Origin: CAIXLI01 sp964587125
Lineage (GTDB): Bacteria > Pseudomonadota > Alphaproteobacteria > UBA9219
Assembly: GCA_964587125.1 (NCBI GenBank)
Contig: CAZPKC010000006.1
Coordinates: forward strand, 41,885-105,884
Reading direction: 5' to 3'
Length of the DNA: 64,000 nt
Shown in pieces: positions 34,715 through 43,502 of the stretch. Each line of letters starts with the position of its first letter. Within the stretch, counting starts at the first letter, position 1. The notes beneath the pieces are model-generated. The model saw nothing but the letters and a program-made list of their open reading frames with translations, did no database searches and was not told the DNA's origin. The position numbers and the translations under genes were made by a program.

Positions 34715-35383
34715 ATGACAAACCATCCCCCCTTAACTTTGCTCGAGGAATTTCTGCTTCTGGCTCTCGATGAGCGCACGAGGCAGGTGTATCCTTTGGA
34801 TCCCGCCACGCTCAATTGCGCCACGGCGGGCGCGGTTCTTATGGATTTGACTTTGCGCAACCGCATCGATAACGACTTGCGCGATATGTTTACGGTCGAT
34901 CCGACCCCGACCGGCGACGAGATTCTCGATCCCATTTTGCAAATGATGTCGCAGGCTCCCGTTCTGGCTCCGCATCCTATTGGCTTCTGGCTGCGCCAAA
35001 TCGCCGAAGAAGGCGACGTTCTCAGGGAAAAAGCCCTGCGCCGCCTCGAAAACCGCGGCACGTTCGGTTATCCGGGTTGGGGATTGTTTTGGATGTTCGG
35101 CCTGCGGCGGTCGAAGGCGACAAACGAACAAAGAATCCAAGAGGTCAGATCGCGCCTTTTAAGGGTCGTTCATGGCGACGAGGTTCCTTCGCCGCGCGGC
35201 ATCATGTTGACGGGCCTTGTCGAATCCTGCGGTTTGTTCCGTTTTATTCTGGACGAAAAAGAGGCCCAAAGCTCGAAAGCGCGCATCGCGAATATTTCGC
35301 GCATGGATCTTATCAGTCAGGCCGTCGCCAAAAGCATCGCCGACGTCGGGCCGGCCCTTGTCGCCGCGCCGGGAAATGAATAA
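34715..35383 (+). CDS. GOLPH3/Vps74 (GPP34) family protein
   Basis: A 222-residue alpha-helical protein of the GPP34 family. The N-terminal LTLLEEFLLLALDERT and the strand LNCATAGAVLMDLTLRNRI match the start of this fold; the C-terminal IMLTGLVESCGLFRFIL resembles the segment that ends in helices. In eukaryotes these proteins bind phosphatidylinositol-4-phosphate on the Golgi; bacterial members are common but their role is not known. Alone on its strand 78 bases after the VIT gene. Confidence 0.8.
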   Translation: MTNHPPLTLLEEFLLLALDERTRQVYPLDPATLNCATAGAVLMDLTLRNRIDNDLRDMFTVDPTPTGDEILDPILQMMSQAPVLAPHPIGFWLRQIAEEGDVLREKALRRLENRGTFGYPGWGLFWMFGLRRSKATNEQRIQEVRSRLLRVVHGDEVPSPRGIMLTGLVESCGLFRFILDEKEAQSSKARIANISRMDLISQAVAKSIADVGPALVAAPGNE

Positions 35384-35417
35384 ATTTTGCATGGCTGAAC
35401 AGTTTTCTTGAGTTGGA

Positions 35418-36950
35418 ATGATCCTGATCGGAAAAACACTTATGGGCAGAACCGCTTCGATTTGTCTTCTTGGTCTTTTGACCGCGACGGCGGCTCTCGC
35501 GCAGGAGGCCCCTCCTCCGCGCAGCATGCCCCGCACGCCGGTCAGCCGTCAGGCATTGACGGAAGAGCAATCCCCTGTTCCTTCTTCAAGGGAAATGCAG
35601 GGGCCTGCCGTCATCATGGACGGCGAGAAACTGCGCATCGGCCAGACCGATTTGCGCCTTTTCGGCGTCGTGCCGCCGCAATTGGCCGCCAGTTTCGGCC
35701 CGCAGGCACGCGCCGCTCTCGACGCATTGGCCGGCGGCCAAAATGTTTTATGCAAAATCCGCGACAGGGATCGGGAGGGGCATCTCTTGGCGACCTGTTT
35801 TAACGCGGGCGGCAATGATATGGCTCTCGACCTTTTGAAGCGCGGTTTAGCGGTCGCGGCGCGCGGATCGATCATCGGCACCGAATTGGCGGCGACTTAC
35901 GCCTCCGCCGAACAAACCGCCCAAAGCCAGAGAATCGGCTTGTGGTCGGTATCGACGGCCGCACCTGTAGCTGCTGCGCCGAGCGCTGCCCCGGCGCCCC
36001 AATCTAAACCGGAAGCCGCAGCGCCCGAAGCCGAAGCCAAAAAGGAAGAAAAGCCTCGCGCCCCCGACCAAGCCGCGCAGGCGCAGGCAAAAGTCACCGC
36101 CGATGTTTTGTCGCAGCAAGCCGAAAGAAGGATCGACGACGCGGCGTGGGCGGCAAGCGAAGAGGCGGGTTTCTTCGAACGCTACCAAATCCTCATCTCC
36201 GGTCTTTTGATGCTGGCAACCGCGCTTTGCATCACGAGCGCTTTGGAGACGCAAAGAATCCGCGACCGCCGCGAGGAGACAAAGGCTTTGGCGGCGGCCT
36301 TGCGCGGCGAACTTATGGCCGCGCGCGGCGTCTGTTTCGGCCGCGCCAAAGCCATCACCTGCGACGCCGAAGACCGCACCGCCGTATGGCCACGCATTCG
36401 CGCCACTTTGTATCAGGCTTATGTCGGACGTTTGGGATTATTGGGCGCGGAACTGGCGCGGCAGGTGGCTTCGATTTACGGGCAATCGAGCGATTACGCC
36501 GCGCTTTACAATCCGGCGACGGGAACTGCGGCGCTCGAAGTTTCCAAGAAGCAAGCTTTGGAAACTCTGCTCAAGCGCATCGACGAAGTCCTGCCGAAAT
36601 TGGCGGAAATCGAAAGACTGGGCAGAATTTCGACTTCTTCTTCCGCGCCTGCGTCGGGCGCGGAAAACGCTTCCGCCGCCGCGCCGGATTCTTCGCCGGA
36701 ATCCGGGTTTTTCTTTTCCGTTCTATCGGCTCTTTTCGGCGCGATAGGAGCCTTACGGAAAAATCAGGGTTCTTTAGTTCCAAATCCCAACAGCGCAGCG
36801 CCGCCGCCCCTGCCGCCCGACCCTCCCCATGTTAAAGAATATACGGCGATCATCGAAGCCGACATGGAACGCTTCCAATACGCGGAAAACGTCGAAACTT
36901 TGAATGTCCTCCCGCATAAAAAACGGGGAAAAGAAAAAGGGGCGGCGTAA
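35418..36950 (+). CDS. membrane protein with degenerate thermonuclease-like domain
   Basis: A 510-residue protein with a signal peptide (ending AALAQ, residue 29), a staphylococcal-nuclease-like beta-barrel domain (about 62-178), an Ala/Pro/Glu linker, one membrane helix (about 257-276) and a long helical cytoplasmic or periplasmic part with a Pro-rich tail. The nuclease signatures are altered: in LRLFGVVPPQ the metal-binding Asp and catalytic Glu positions are Val85 and Gln88, and in DREGHLLA the second Arg is His122; Arg80 is kept. It is therefore probably not a nuclease. The start could be the ATG at 35442, which also leaves a good signal peptide. Confidence 0.75.
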   Translation: MILIGKTLMGRTASICLLGLLTATAALAQEAPPPRSMPRTPVSRQALTEEQSPVPSSREMQGPAVIMDGEKLRIGQTDLRLFGVVPPQLAASFGPQARAALDALAGGQNVLCKIRDRDREGHLLATCFNAGGNDMALDLLKRGLAVAARGSIIGTELAATYASAEQTAQSQRIGLWSVSTAAPVAAAPSAAPAPQSKPEAAAPEAEAKKEEKPRAPDQAAQAQAKVTADVLSQQAERRIDDAAWAASEEAGFFERYQILISGLLMLATALCITSALETQRIRDRREETKALAAALRGELMAARGVCFGRAKAITCDAEDRTAVWPRIRATLYQAYVGRLGLLGAELARQVASIYGQSSDYAALYNPATGTAALEVSKKQALETLLKRIDEVLPKLAEIERLGRISTSSSAPASGAENASAAAPDSSPESGFFFSVLSALFGAIGALRKNQGSLVPNPNSAAPPPLPPDPPHVKEYTAIIEADMERFQYAENVETLNVLPHKKRGKEKGAA

Positions 36951-37050
36951 AAGTTTGCGTGAAAGTAATGTTCGCCTTGGTTAAAGGCCACTTTATGCTT
37001 ATAATCGCATCGTATTTTTAACCAATTTTCATGCCGAATTAGAATTATAA

Positions 37051-38373
37051 ATGATCGAGAACGCCGGATTTAAACTTAAAGAAAAAACGCGCCTGTTCAA
37101 AAGAAGGGGCGGCGAGACGCTTTTTGCCGTCAAGCATGAAGTCCTCGATCCCGACGGAAAGAAAAGAGACACAAATTACGAAATCCTTTATTGGCAAAGG
37201 AAGTATTTACACACGCTCCCTTACGATCCCCGCACGGATAAAGTTCTTCTGCTTTTAGAATCTACGCCAGCGCCTCTCTGGCACAATGAAGGTCCCTGGG
37301 TTTTATCAACTCCGTCCTGCCGCCTCAGACCCGGCACTTATATATTGGAAAACGGCCATAAGTCGGTAGAAACATACACGAGATGTGAATCTTACTGGTC
37401 TCATGCTGTCGGGTTTTCTTACCCCGCGCCTGCCACGCTTAGCATCAGAAATACGCTTCGGATTAGGAGTATTTCTTCTTCCGAAAACAAAGATCCCTAT
37501 TCTTTTTCTTTGTATGGCCTGTGCCGCGCCTATTCTCCCGAAGAAGCCTTACGGCTTCTTAATGCAAAAGACGCCCCTCCCATGGACGCATCGGCGCGGA
37601 TTCTTTTGTCCTGGTTTCTTTTGCATCGCCGTGAGTTTCCCGGAAGCCTGACCCCGGAGACAAATCCGCCAAGCCCGGTGGACGGCCGTCCCCTTTTTAA
37701 AATAAGTTCGGCAGGAAAAATTCTGGAAAACACCCAAGTATACAAAGGCAAGCACACGCTTTACGACGTTCGTTTCAGCCTGGTGGCCGGAATGCCGACG
37801 GAAAGAACCAGCTCTATTCTCGATCCGGGAGCCAAAGCCGTTTTTGTTCTCCCCTATGATCCGGAGGCCAATAAAATAGGCTGGATTCGGGAATTTAAGC
37901 CTGTTCCTACGGGATTTCATCAAGACCCCTTTGTCCTGTCCACCGTGGCGGGCACCCTGAAGCCCGGCGAGTCAGTTGAACAAGGGGCTATACGGGAGCC
38001 AGCCGAAGAGATGGGGAAAGAGATCGAAAAAGAAGACCTTCACTTTTTAGGCAGTACTTATTCGGAACCATCGGTGTTCGGCGCCAAAAGCTATCTTTTC
38101 GTCGCCAAAACCTCTTTTTCCCGATTTGATAACGGCAGCGTTTACGGAAATGCAGCCGAAAATGAACGAACCAAAGTCTGCGTCGGCTCGCCGGAAGAGT
38201 TATTTGCAAACATCAAACGCAAAGGGTCGTCCGTGCACGCCGTTTCCTATGCCCTGTTTCTCCAATTCATGCTCAACAAAAAAGACTTGGATCGCGAATG
38301 GTGTTCGCGCGCGAAGACAACGCAGACGCAGGGAGCATCCATAAGATGCCTTCCTGAAGCCGCGGATAGATAA
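37051..38373 (+). CDS. tandem Nudix-fold protein, C-terminal domain active-type
   Basis: A 440-residue protein made of two related halves about 210 residues apart: LPYDPRTDKV and WVLSTPSCRLRPG in the first half correspond to LPYDPEANKI and FVLSTVAGTLKPG in the second. Only the second has a complete Nudix box (GTLKPGESVEQGAIREPAEE with the following M-G; pattern Gx5Ex7REuxEExGu, residues about 301-323). The first lacks it entirely. Nudix enzymes of this type cleave ADP-ribose or other nucleoside diphosphate compounds; the substrate cannot be told. It converges on atpA across a shared terminator. Confidence 0.85.
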   Translation: MIENAGFKLKEKTRLFKRRGGETLFAVKHEVLDPDGKKRDTNYEILYWQRKYLHTLPYDPRTDKVLLLLESTPAPLWHNEGPWVLSTPSCRLRPGTYILENGHKSVETYTRCESYWSHAVGFSYPAPATLSIRNTLRIRSISSSENKDPYSFSLYGLCRAYSPEEALRLLNAKDAPPMDASARILLSWFLLHRREFPGSLTPETNPPSPVDGRPLFKISSAGKILENTQVYKGKHTLYDVRFSLVAGMPTERTSSILDPGAKAVFVLPYDPEANKIGWIREFKPVPTGFHQDPFVLSTVAGTLKPGESVEQGAIREPAEEMGKEIEKEDLHFLGSTYSEPSVFGAKSYLFVAKTSFSRFDNGSVYGNAAENERTKVCVGSPEELFANIKRKGSSVHAVSYALFLQFMLNKKDLDREWCSRAKTTQTQGASIRCLPEAADR

Positions 38374-38391
38374 TCTCCCCAAGCCAAAAAC

Positions 38392-38425
38392 AAAAGGGCG
38401 GAAGAGTTTCCTCCTCCGGCCTTTT
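38392..38425. terminator. bidirectional intrinsic terminator
   Basis: A 15-base arm at 38392-38406 (AAAAGGGCGGAAGAG) pairs with 38411-38425 across a 4-base TTTC loop, with two mismatches. The A-run on one side and the T-run on the other make it usable from both strands. It lies between the converging ends of the Nudix gene and atpA. Confidence 0.85.
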
Positions 38426-38440
38426 CTATAAGGATCGCTT

Positions 38441-39970
38441 TTATGCAAACATCTTGCCGTAGGAGACGAGGAGAGCTTTCAGTTTTTCCTCGACATCGGG
38501 CTTGATTTGCTTGTCCGTGCGGATGGCCTCGAGGATCGCCGAACCTGACCCGTGCAATTCCTGCAACAATCCGTGCTCATAGCGCGAAACGTCTTCGACC
38601 TTGACGGTATCGAGGAAGCCCTTCACGCCGGAGAAAATCACGCAGACCTGCTCTTCGACCGCGAGGGGCGAATATTGGGGCTGTTTCAAGAGTTCCGTCA
38701 GGCGGCGGCCGCGTTCCAGCAATTTGCGGGTCGTCGCGTCGAGATCGGAGGCAAATTGCGAGAAGGCCTCCATTTCGCGGAATTGGGCGAGTTCAAGCTT
38801 GATCGATCCCGCCACCTGTTTCATCGCCTTGATTTGCGCCGAAGAACCGACGCGGCTGACCGAAAGGCCGACGTTGATCGCAGGGCGCACGCCCTTATAG
38901 AACAGGCCGGTTTCAAGGAAGATCTGCCCGTCGGTGATCGAAATCACGTTCGTTGGAATGTAGGCCGAAACGTCGCCCGCCTGCGTTTCGATGACCGGCA
39001 ACGCCGTCAGGGACCCGCCGCCGTTCTTTTCGTTCAGCTTGGCCGCGCGTTCGAGCAAGCGCGAATGCAGATAAAACACGTCGCCCGGATACGCTTCGCG
39101 GCCCGGAGGACGGCGCAAAAGCAGCGACATCTGGCGATAAGCGACGGCTTGTTTCGACAAATCGTCGTAAACGATCAAGGCGTGCATCCCGTTGTCGCGG
39201 AAATATTCGCCCATCGCGCAGCCCGTATAGGGAGAGATAAATTGCAGCGGCGCGGGTTCGGAAGCCGTCGCGGCGACGACGATCGTGTATTTCATCGCGC
39301 CGGCTTCTTCCAAAGCTTTGACGATCTGCGCGACGGTCGAGCGCTTTTGCCCGATAGCCACATAGATGCAGTACAGCTTTTTCGATTCGTCGTTGCCTTG
39401 GTTGATGTGCTTCTGGTTGATGAAGGTATCGAGAACGATAGCCGTTTTGCCCGTCTGGCGGTCGCCGATGATAAGTTCGCGCTGTCCTCTGCCGATCGGC
39501 ACGAGCGCATCGAGAGCCTTCAATCCCGTTTGCATAGGCTCGGACACAGATTTACGCGGAATAATGCCGGGAGCCTTGACCTCGACTCGGGTCATTTTGA
39601 CGTTCGTTAAAGGCCCCTTGCCGTCGATCGGATTTCCCAAACCGTCGACCACGCGGCCCAGCAAGCCTTTGCCAACGGGAACTTCGACGATCGCGCCCGT
39701 GCGCTTGACCGTATCGCCTTCGCGGATGCCCCTGTCGTCGCCGAAAACGACGACGCCGACGTTATCGGATTCGAGGTTGAGGGCCATTCCTTTGACGCCG
39801 CTCGAGAATTCGACCATTTCGCCCGCGCGGACGTTATTCAGCCCATAGACGCGCGCGACGCCGTCGCCGATCGAGAGAACCTGCCCGACCTCGTCGATCT
39901 GGGTCGCCGCGCCGAATCCGGCGATTTGTTGCTTAAGAACCGACGAAATTTCAGAAACATGAATGTCCAT
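38441..39970 (-). CDS. atpA: F1 ATP synthase subunit alpha
   Basis: Non-catalytic nucleotide-binding subunit of F1. The 509-residue protein has the P-loop GDRQTGKTAI near residue 169, the RPPGREAYPGDVFYLHSR region and the alpha signature PAINVGLSVSRVGS. It follows atpH, but immediately after it comes a terminator and an opposite-strand gene; atpG, atpD and atpC, which usually follow, are not in this window. Confidence 0.98.
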   Translation of the reverse strand: MDIHVSEISSVLKQQIAGFGAATQIDEVGQVLSIGDGVARVYGLNNVRAGEMVEFSSGVKGMALNLESDNVGVVVFGDDRGIREGDTVKRTGAIVEVPVGKGLLGRVVDGLGNPIDGKGPLTNVKMTRVEVKAPGIIPRKSVSEPMQTGLKALDALVPIGRGQRELIIGDRQTGKTAIVLDTFINQKHINQGNDESKKLYCIYVAIGQKRSTVAQIVKALEEAGAMKYTIVVAATASEPAPLQFISPYTGCAMGEYFRDNGMHALIVYDDLSKQAVAYRQMSLLLRRPPGREAYPGDVFYLHSRLLERAAKLNEKNGGGSLTALPVIETQAGDVSAYIPTNVISITDGQIFLETGLFYKGVRPAINVGLSVSRVGSSAQIKAMKQVAGSIKLELAQFREMEAFSQFASDLDATTRKLLERGRRLTELLKQPQYSPLAVEEQVCVIFSGVKGFLDTVKVEDVSRYEHGLLQELHGSGSAILEAIRTDKQIKPDVEEKLKALLVSYGKMFA

Positions 39971-40018
39971 CTAAGATGCTCCACTTTTTGTTGTTCGACC
40001 GTGAATGCCTTGCGGCTG

Positions 40019-40609
40019 TCAAGCCGCCGCGTTTGTTCCCCTTAACGTACGTTCCATATGATCGAGCTTGGTCTTGACCGAAGCGTCGACGAATTGAGAT
40101 CCTATTTTCACGGTCAGGCCGCCGATGATCGAAGGGTCTTCGGTCACGGCCAGACGAATCCGGCCGCCCGTGGCCGACGCCAATAACTGCGTCAGCTTGT
40201 CGCGCTGCACATCGGTCAAAGGACGCGCCGTGCGCACGTCGGCGCGGAATTCTCCGCGGCGCGAACCGACTTCATCGATAAACTTCTCGATCAACAAGGG
40301 CAAAAGGTTCAGGCGGCGATGCTGCGCGACGATCGAAAGAAAATTCGCCGTCAACGCGCTGACTCCGGCAATCTGGCCGACCTGCTTCGCCGCCGCATCG
40401 ACCGATTCCTGATTGAGCCGCGGATCGGTCGCGATAAAGCGCCATTCGGGACTTTCGTTCCACAAATTGCGGAGATTTTGCATATCGGCGACGATAGCGT
40501 CGACGCCGCCATTGGCCTCGGCCAAAGCAAAAAGCGCGCTGATATAACGGCTCGCAAGAACCGCGTTGTCGCCTGAGGCAGGAAGGGAGGCGGATGGATT
40601 TTCTGACAC
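40019..40609 (-). CDS. atpH: F1 ATP synthase subunit delta
   Basis: Peripheral-stalk subunit of F1, 196 residues (bacterial delta, mitochondrial OSCP). The N-terminal ASRYISALFALAEANGG and the C-terminal GGLTVKIGSQFVDASVKTKL segments are typical. The start is a GTG at 40609 with no close ATG; the ribosome site is weak. It precedes atpA by 48 bases and diverges from the 40878 gene. Confidence 0.95.
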   Translation of the reverse strand: MSENPSASLPASGDNAVLASRYISALFALAEANGGVDAIVADMQNLRNLWNESPEWRFIATDPRLNQESVDAAAKQVGQIAGVSALTANFLSIVAQHRRLNLLPLLIEKFIDEVGSRRGEFRADVRTARPLTDVQRDKLTQLLASATGGRIRLAVTEDPSIIGGLTVKIGSQFVDASVKTKLDHMERTLRGTNAAA

Positions 40610-40759
40610 GTGAGGGACTGCTCGGGAAAGTTAAGATTCTTTTAGTCCGCATGGGATAGCAAAGCCGCTCGAGGGATGCAACCAGAGTTGTAAGATTCTG
40701 CCTCCCTATTTAACGATGCCGGCTCGGAGGGCGGGTTTTTCCGTTTCTATTAACAATTT

Positions 40760-40779
40760 GATAGGACATATCGCCTATC
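40760..40779. promoter_or_regulatory. small palindrome in the divergent atpH / orphan promoter region
   Basis: GATAGG at 40760-40765 and CCTATC at 40774-40779 form a 6-bp inverted repeat with an 8-base centre, in the 268-base gap between the divergent atpH and 40878 genes. It may be a regulator site. Its short length makes chance possible. Confidence 0.25.
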
Positions 40780-40877
40780 TTTCGTCTTTCGTATAGATTG
40801 GGACTGCCGGGGCTTGCGAGAGCCCTGACTGCAGTTTATAGGCTTCCTTTTACTCCTAGCTCGGCAAAGGCTTTCAG

Positions 40878-41552
40878 ATGATCGATCTCACATTTCAAGC
40901 GCTCGACGTTGCTGCAACGCAAAAATTTTTGGCAGATATCGCGACAGGAATCGCGCCCGTCAAACTTGCCGAAGGCAAGACCTCCGTTCAATGCGCCGCC
41001 TTGCCTTTTTACGACGCGTTCAAGCTTTATGCCGTATCGGATTCCTCGCTGCCCCCGCCCAACACGCGCTATATGCTTTATAAGCCGGGCGACGTCAGCC
41101 TGATGAACTGGACGAACGAGCCGATTTACGCCGTCAACGAGCGCGCGCCCATCAAGATCGACCGCAAGACGTGCATTCCCTATGCGCGGTTCTTTTTCCA
41201 TTACGTGCGCGGGCAGTTGGGACGCTTTATCATCGTCGAAAAGCCGGAAGAAGTCGTTTGGCTCGCCAACGCAACCGACAAGGAAAAAGCCGAGGTCAAC
41301 CAGCGTTTGATTCCCATCTCCTATAAAGGCATCGGGCGCGACAACCTTATCACCCTGACGGCGACCGTCGTGTTCAAGAACGCGTTGTTCAAGACCGACA
41401 TTAAAATCGCGCCGTTCGAGATGGACGTTTTCGATCCAGAGCTTAACGCGCCGGAGCACTTCACGATCGGCCAGATGAAGCTGACGAATGAGGATTTGCT
41501 TTTGGAGGATTTGAACGTTCCGGTCGATCCTCCGCCCGGGGAGTTCGGATGA
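40878..41552 (+). CDS. conserved-looking hypothetical protein, first gene of an operon with a SET protein
   Basis: A 224-residue soluble protein without signal peptide or membrane helix. I recognise no family. It contains aromatic-rich segments (NWTNEPIYAVNERAP, YARFFFHYVRGQLGRF) that suggest a compact mixed fold, and a Pro/Glu-rich C-terminus. Its TGA overlaps the ATG of the SET-domain gene, so the two are likely translated together and may act in one process. Confidence 0.75.
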   Translation: MIDLTFQALDVAATQKFLADIATGIAPVKLAEGKTSVQCAALPFYDAFKLYAVSDSSLPPPNTRYMLYKPGDVSLMNWTNEPIYAVNERAPIKIDRKTCIPYARFFFHYVRGQLGRFIIVEKPEEVVWLANATDKEKAEVNQRLIPISYKGIGRDNLITLTATVVFKNALFKTDIKIAPFEMDVFDPELNAPEHFTIGQMKLTNEDLLLEDLNVPVDPPPGEFG

Positions 41553-41953
41553 GCGACGTCGTTGTAAAGGACTCTTCCATACATGGAAAAGGTCTTTTCG
41601 CGGCCCGTCCCTTTCAAAAAGGCGAAGTTGTTCTTAAGTGGAAAATAACGTGGCTAAATCAGGAAGAATTGGCGCGCTTGCCGGAATCGGATCACATTTA
41701 TTTGGGTTTTTATGAAGGCAAGACTGCCTTGTTTGGAGCGCCGGAGCGATACATCAACCATTCTTGCGATTCCAACACAACGATCGGCGATTATTGCGAC
41801 ATTGCTAGCCGAAATATCGAAACAGGCGAAGAAATAACCAGCGATTATTCCGGTTCCTTCATTCCGGGCGGCAGCATGGTTTGCACCTGTGGCAGTAATA
41901 AGTGTCGCCGCATTATCAACGGGAAAAAGCCTCCCGTAAACATACATTTGTAA
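41549..41953 (+). CDS. SET-domain protein lysine methyltransferase-like
   Basis: A 134-residue SET-domain protein. The pseudoknot core is visible: GKGLFAARPFQKGEVV at the start, RYINHSCDSNT (NHSC at residues 70-73), the catalytic Tyr in EEITSDYS (Tyr100), and a post-SET Cys cluster CTCGSNKC (Cys112, Cys114, Cys119) that can bind zinc with the NHSC Cys. Such enzymes transfer methyl groups from SAM to lysines. It overlaps the gene before it by four bases and is 7 bases from rsmB. Substrate unknown; ribosomal protein or translation factor is plausible from context only. Confidence 0.88.
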   Translation: MSDVVVKDSSIHGKGLFAARPFQKGEVVLKWKITWLNQEELARLPESDHIYLGFYEGKTALFGAPERYINHSCDSNTTIGDYCDIASRNIETGEEITSDYSGSFIPGGSMVCTCGSNKCRRIINGKKPPVNIHL

Positions 41954-41960
41954 ATCCATC

Positions 41961-43262
41961 ATGACCCCCTCCGCACGCATCCAAGCCACGCTTGAGCTTT
42001 TACAACAAATCGCCGATATGCCGCGTCCTGCGGATGCTTTGGTCAGCGCGTATTTCCGCGCGCGGCGGTTTATCGGAAGCCACGACCGCGCCGCGATTTC
42101 GACGCGGCTTTACGCCATTTTGCGGCATCAGGCGAGGCTGGATTGGTGGCTGAATAAGGAAAATGCGCCCCCTGCCCCCCGCGCGCGCCTTCTCGCGTGG
42201 CTTTCTTTAAGCGAAAAGATGACGCTCAAAAACATCGGCGAAATTTGCAGCGGCGGGAAATTCGCGCCCGCGCCTTTGGATGATAACGAACGCGCGTTCT
42301 TGCGGAAGCTTCAAGGATGCACGATCGAACACCCCGATATGCCGGAAGAAGTTATCGCCGAATGCCCGCCGGATTGCCTCGCGGCTTTAAAGCAAAAATT
42401 CGGCAAGAATTTCATGCGCGAAATGCGCGCGATGCAAGAACCGGCGACGCTCGACTTGCGCGTTAATCCCCTCAAAACCACGCGCGAGGAAATTTTAAAG
42501 GCGCTGAAGGAACAGGGATTGGAGGCCAAGGCCTGTTTGTTGTCGCCGTGGGGCGTGCGCGTGTTCGAGCGTCCTAATTTAAGCGCGTTGCCGATGCTGA
42601 AAAACGGGCTCGTCGAAATTCAGGACGAAGGCTCGCAAATGGTCGCATTGGCTGTCGACGCAAAACCCGGCGAGCGCGTTGTAGACTTTTGCGCGGGCGC
42701 GGGCGGCAAGACGTTAGCTATAGCGGCTATGATGCAAAACAAGGGTAAAATTATCGCCTGCGACGTTCTGGCTAAACGATTGGAACGCAGCACGGAACGT
42801 TTCCGCCGCGCGGGTGTGCATAATATCGAGGTTCGCGCTTTAACAAGCGAGCGCGATCCGTGGGTGAAAAAGCATAAAGGGAGTTTCGATCACGTGTTGG
42901 TCGATGCGCCTTGCAGCGGAACCGGAACGTGGCGGCGGAATCCGGACGCGCGCTGGCGCGAATTGGGCCCAGGACTTGAAGCTCTTTTGAAAACGCAAGC
43001 CGAGATTCTCGACAGCGCCGCGCGATTGGTCAAATCGGGCGGGCGGCTGGTTTATGCCACGTGTTCTCTCTTGCCCGAAGAAAACGAAAAACAGATCGAA
43101 AAATTTCTCGCGGCGCATAAGGATTTTTCGCTGACGCCTTGCGGATTGAACGGCGCGGAATACTTATCGCTCTCGCCCGCGCAACACGGAACGGACGGGT
43201 TCTTCGCGGCGGCGATGATGAAGGCGAAAAAAGCGGAGATTGAAGAAAAAGATGCGGAGTAA
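41961..43262 (+). CDS. rsmB: 16S rRNA (cytosine(967)-C(5))-methyltransferase
   Basis: NusB-like N-terminal domain plus a Rossmann SAM domain, making m5C in 16S rRNA. The binding and catalytic motifs are VVDFCAGAGGKTLAIA, DVLAKRLERS, DAPCSGTGTWRRNPD and the second Cys in YATCSLLPEEN. 433 residues, normal for RsmB. It is the last gene of a three-gene set with an orphan and a SET-domain protein. Confidence 0.92.
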   Translation: MTPSARIQATLELLQQIADMPRPADALVSAYFRARRFIGSHDRAAISTRLYAILRHQARLDWWLNKENAPPAPRARLLAWLSLSEKMTLKNIGEICSGGKFAPAPLDDNERAFLRKLQGCTIEHPDMPEEVIAECPPDCLAALKQKFGKNFMREMRAMQEPATLDLRVNPLKTTREEILKALKEQGLEAKACLLSPWGVRVFERPNLSALPMLKNGLVEIQDEGSQMVALAVDAKPGERVVDFCAGAGGKTLAIAAMMQNKGKIIACDVLAKRLERSTERFRRAGVHNIEVRALTSERDPWVKKHKGSFDHVLVDAPCSGTGTWRRNPDARWRELGPGLEALLKTQAEILDSAARLVKSGGRLVYATCSLLPEENEKQIEKFLAAHKDFSLTPCGLNGAEYLSLSPAQHGTDGFFAAAMMKAKKAEIEEKDAE

Positions 43263-43273
43263 TTTTTAAGAAT

Positions 43274-43294
43274 CGTCATTCCGGCGAAAGCCGG
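43274..43294. repeat. short palindromic fragment after rsmB
   Basis: The segment starts with CGTCATTCCG, the same terminal decamer as the longer repeat at 11974, followed by a small hairpin CCGGC-GAAA-GCCGG (43281-43294) with a GNRA loop. It may be the remnant of a dispersed repeat or a transcript end of rsmB. Nothing else in the 240-base gap up to 43503 is coding; it contains a promoter-like site at 43422. Confidence 0.6.
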
Positions 43295-43421
43295 TAATTT
43301 GAGTGGTCTTGATATTAAATACGATTTGGAAATTCCCAGTTAAAATTATCCCAGCAAAGATGAACAAACATCTATAACGTTAAGAATTTAGTAACCAACA
43401 CATTGAAAGTATTGAATTATT

Positions 43422-43450
43422 TTTACATGAGCGCCTTTTTATGGTATACA
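43422..43450 (+). promoter_or_regulatory. sigma-70-type promoter before an orphan gene
   Basis: TTTACA at 43422-43427 (five of six to TTGACA) and TATACA at 43445-43450 are spaced 17 bases. A start near 43457 would give a short leader of about 46 bases before the ATG at 43503. The region is AT-rich, so the match is suggestive rather than certain. Confidence 0.45.
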
Positions 43451-43502
43451 GAAGATACGGAATGAAGTTGTTTGAAATGAAATTTTTTGAACGGAGATGA
43501 AA

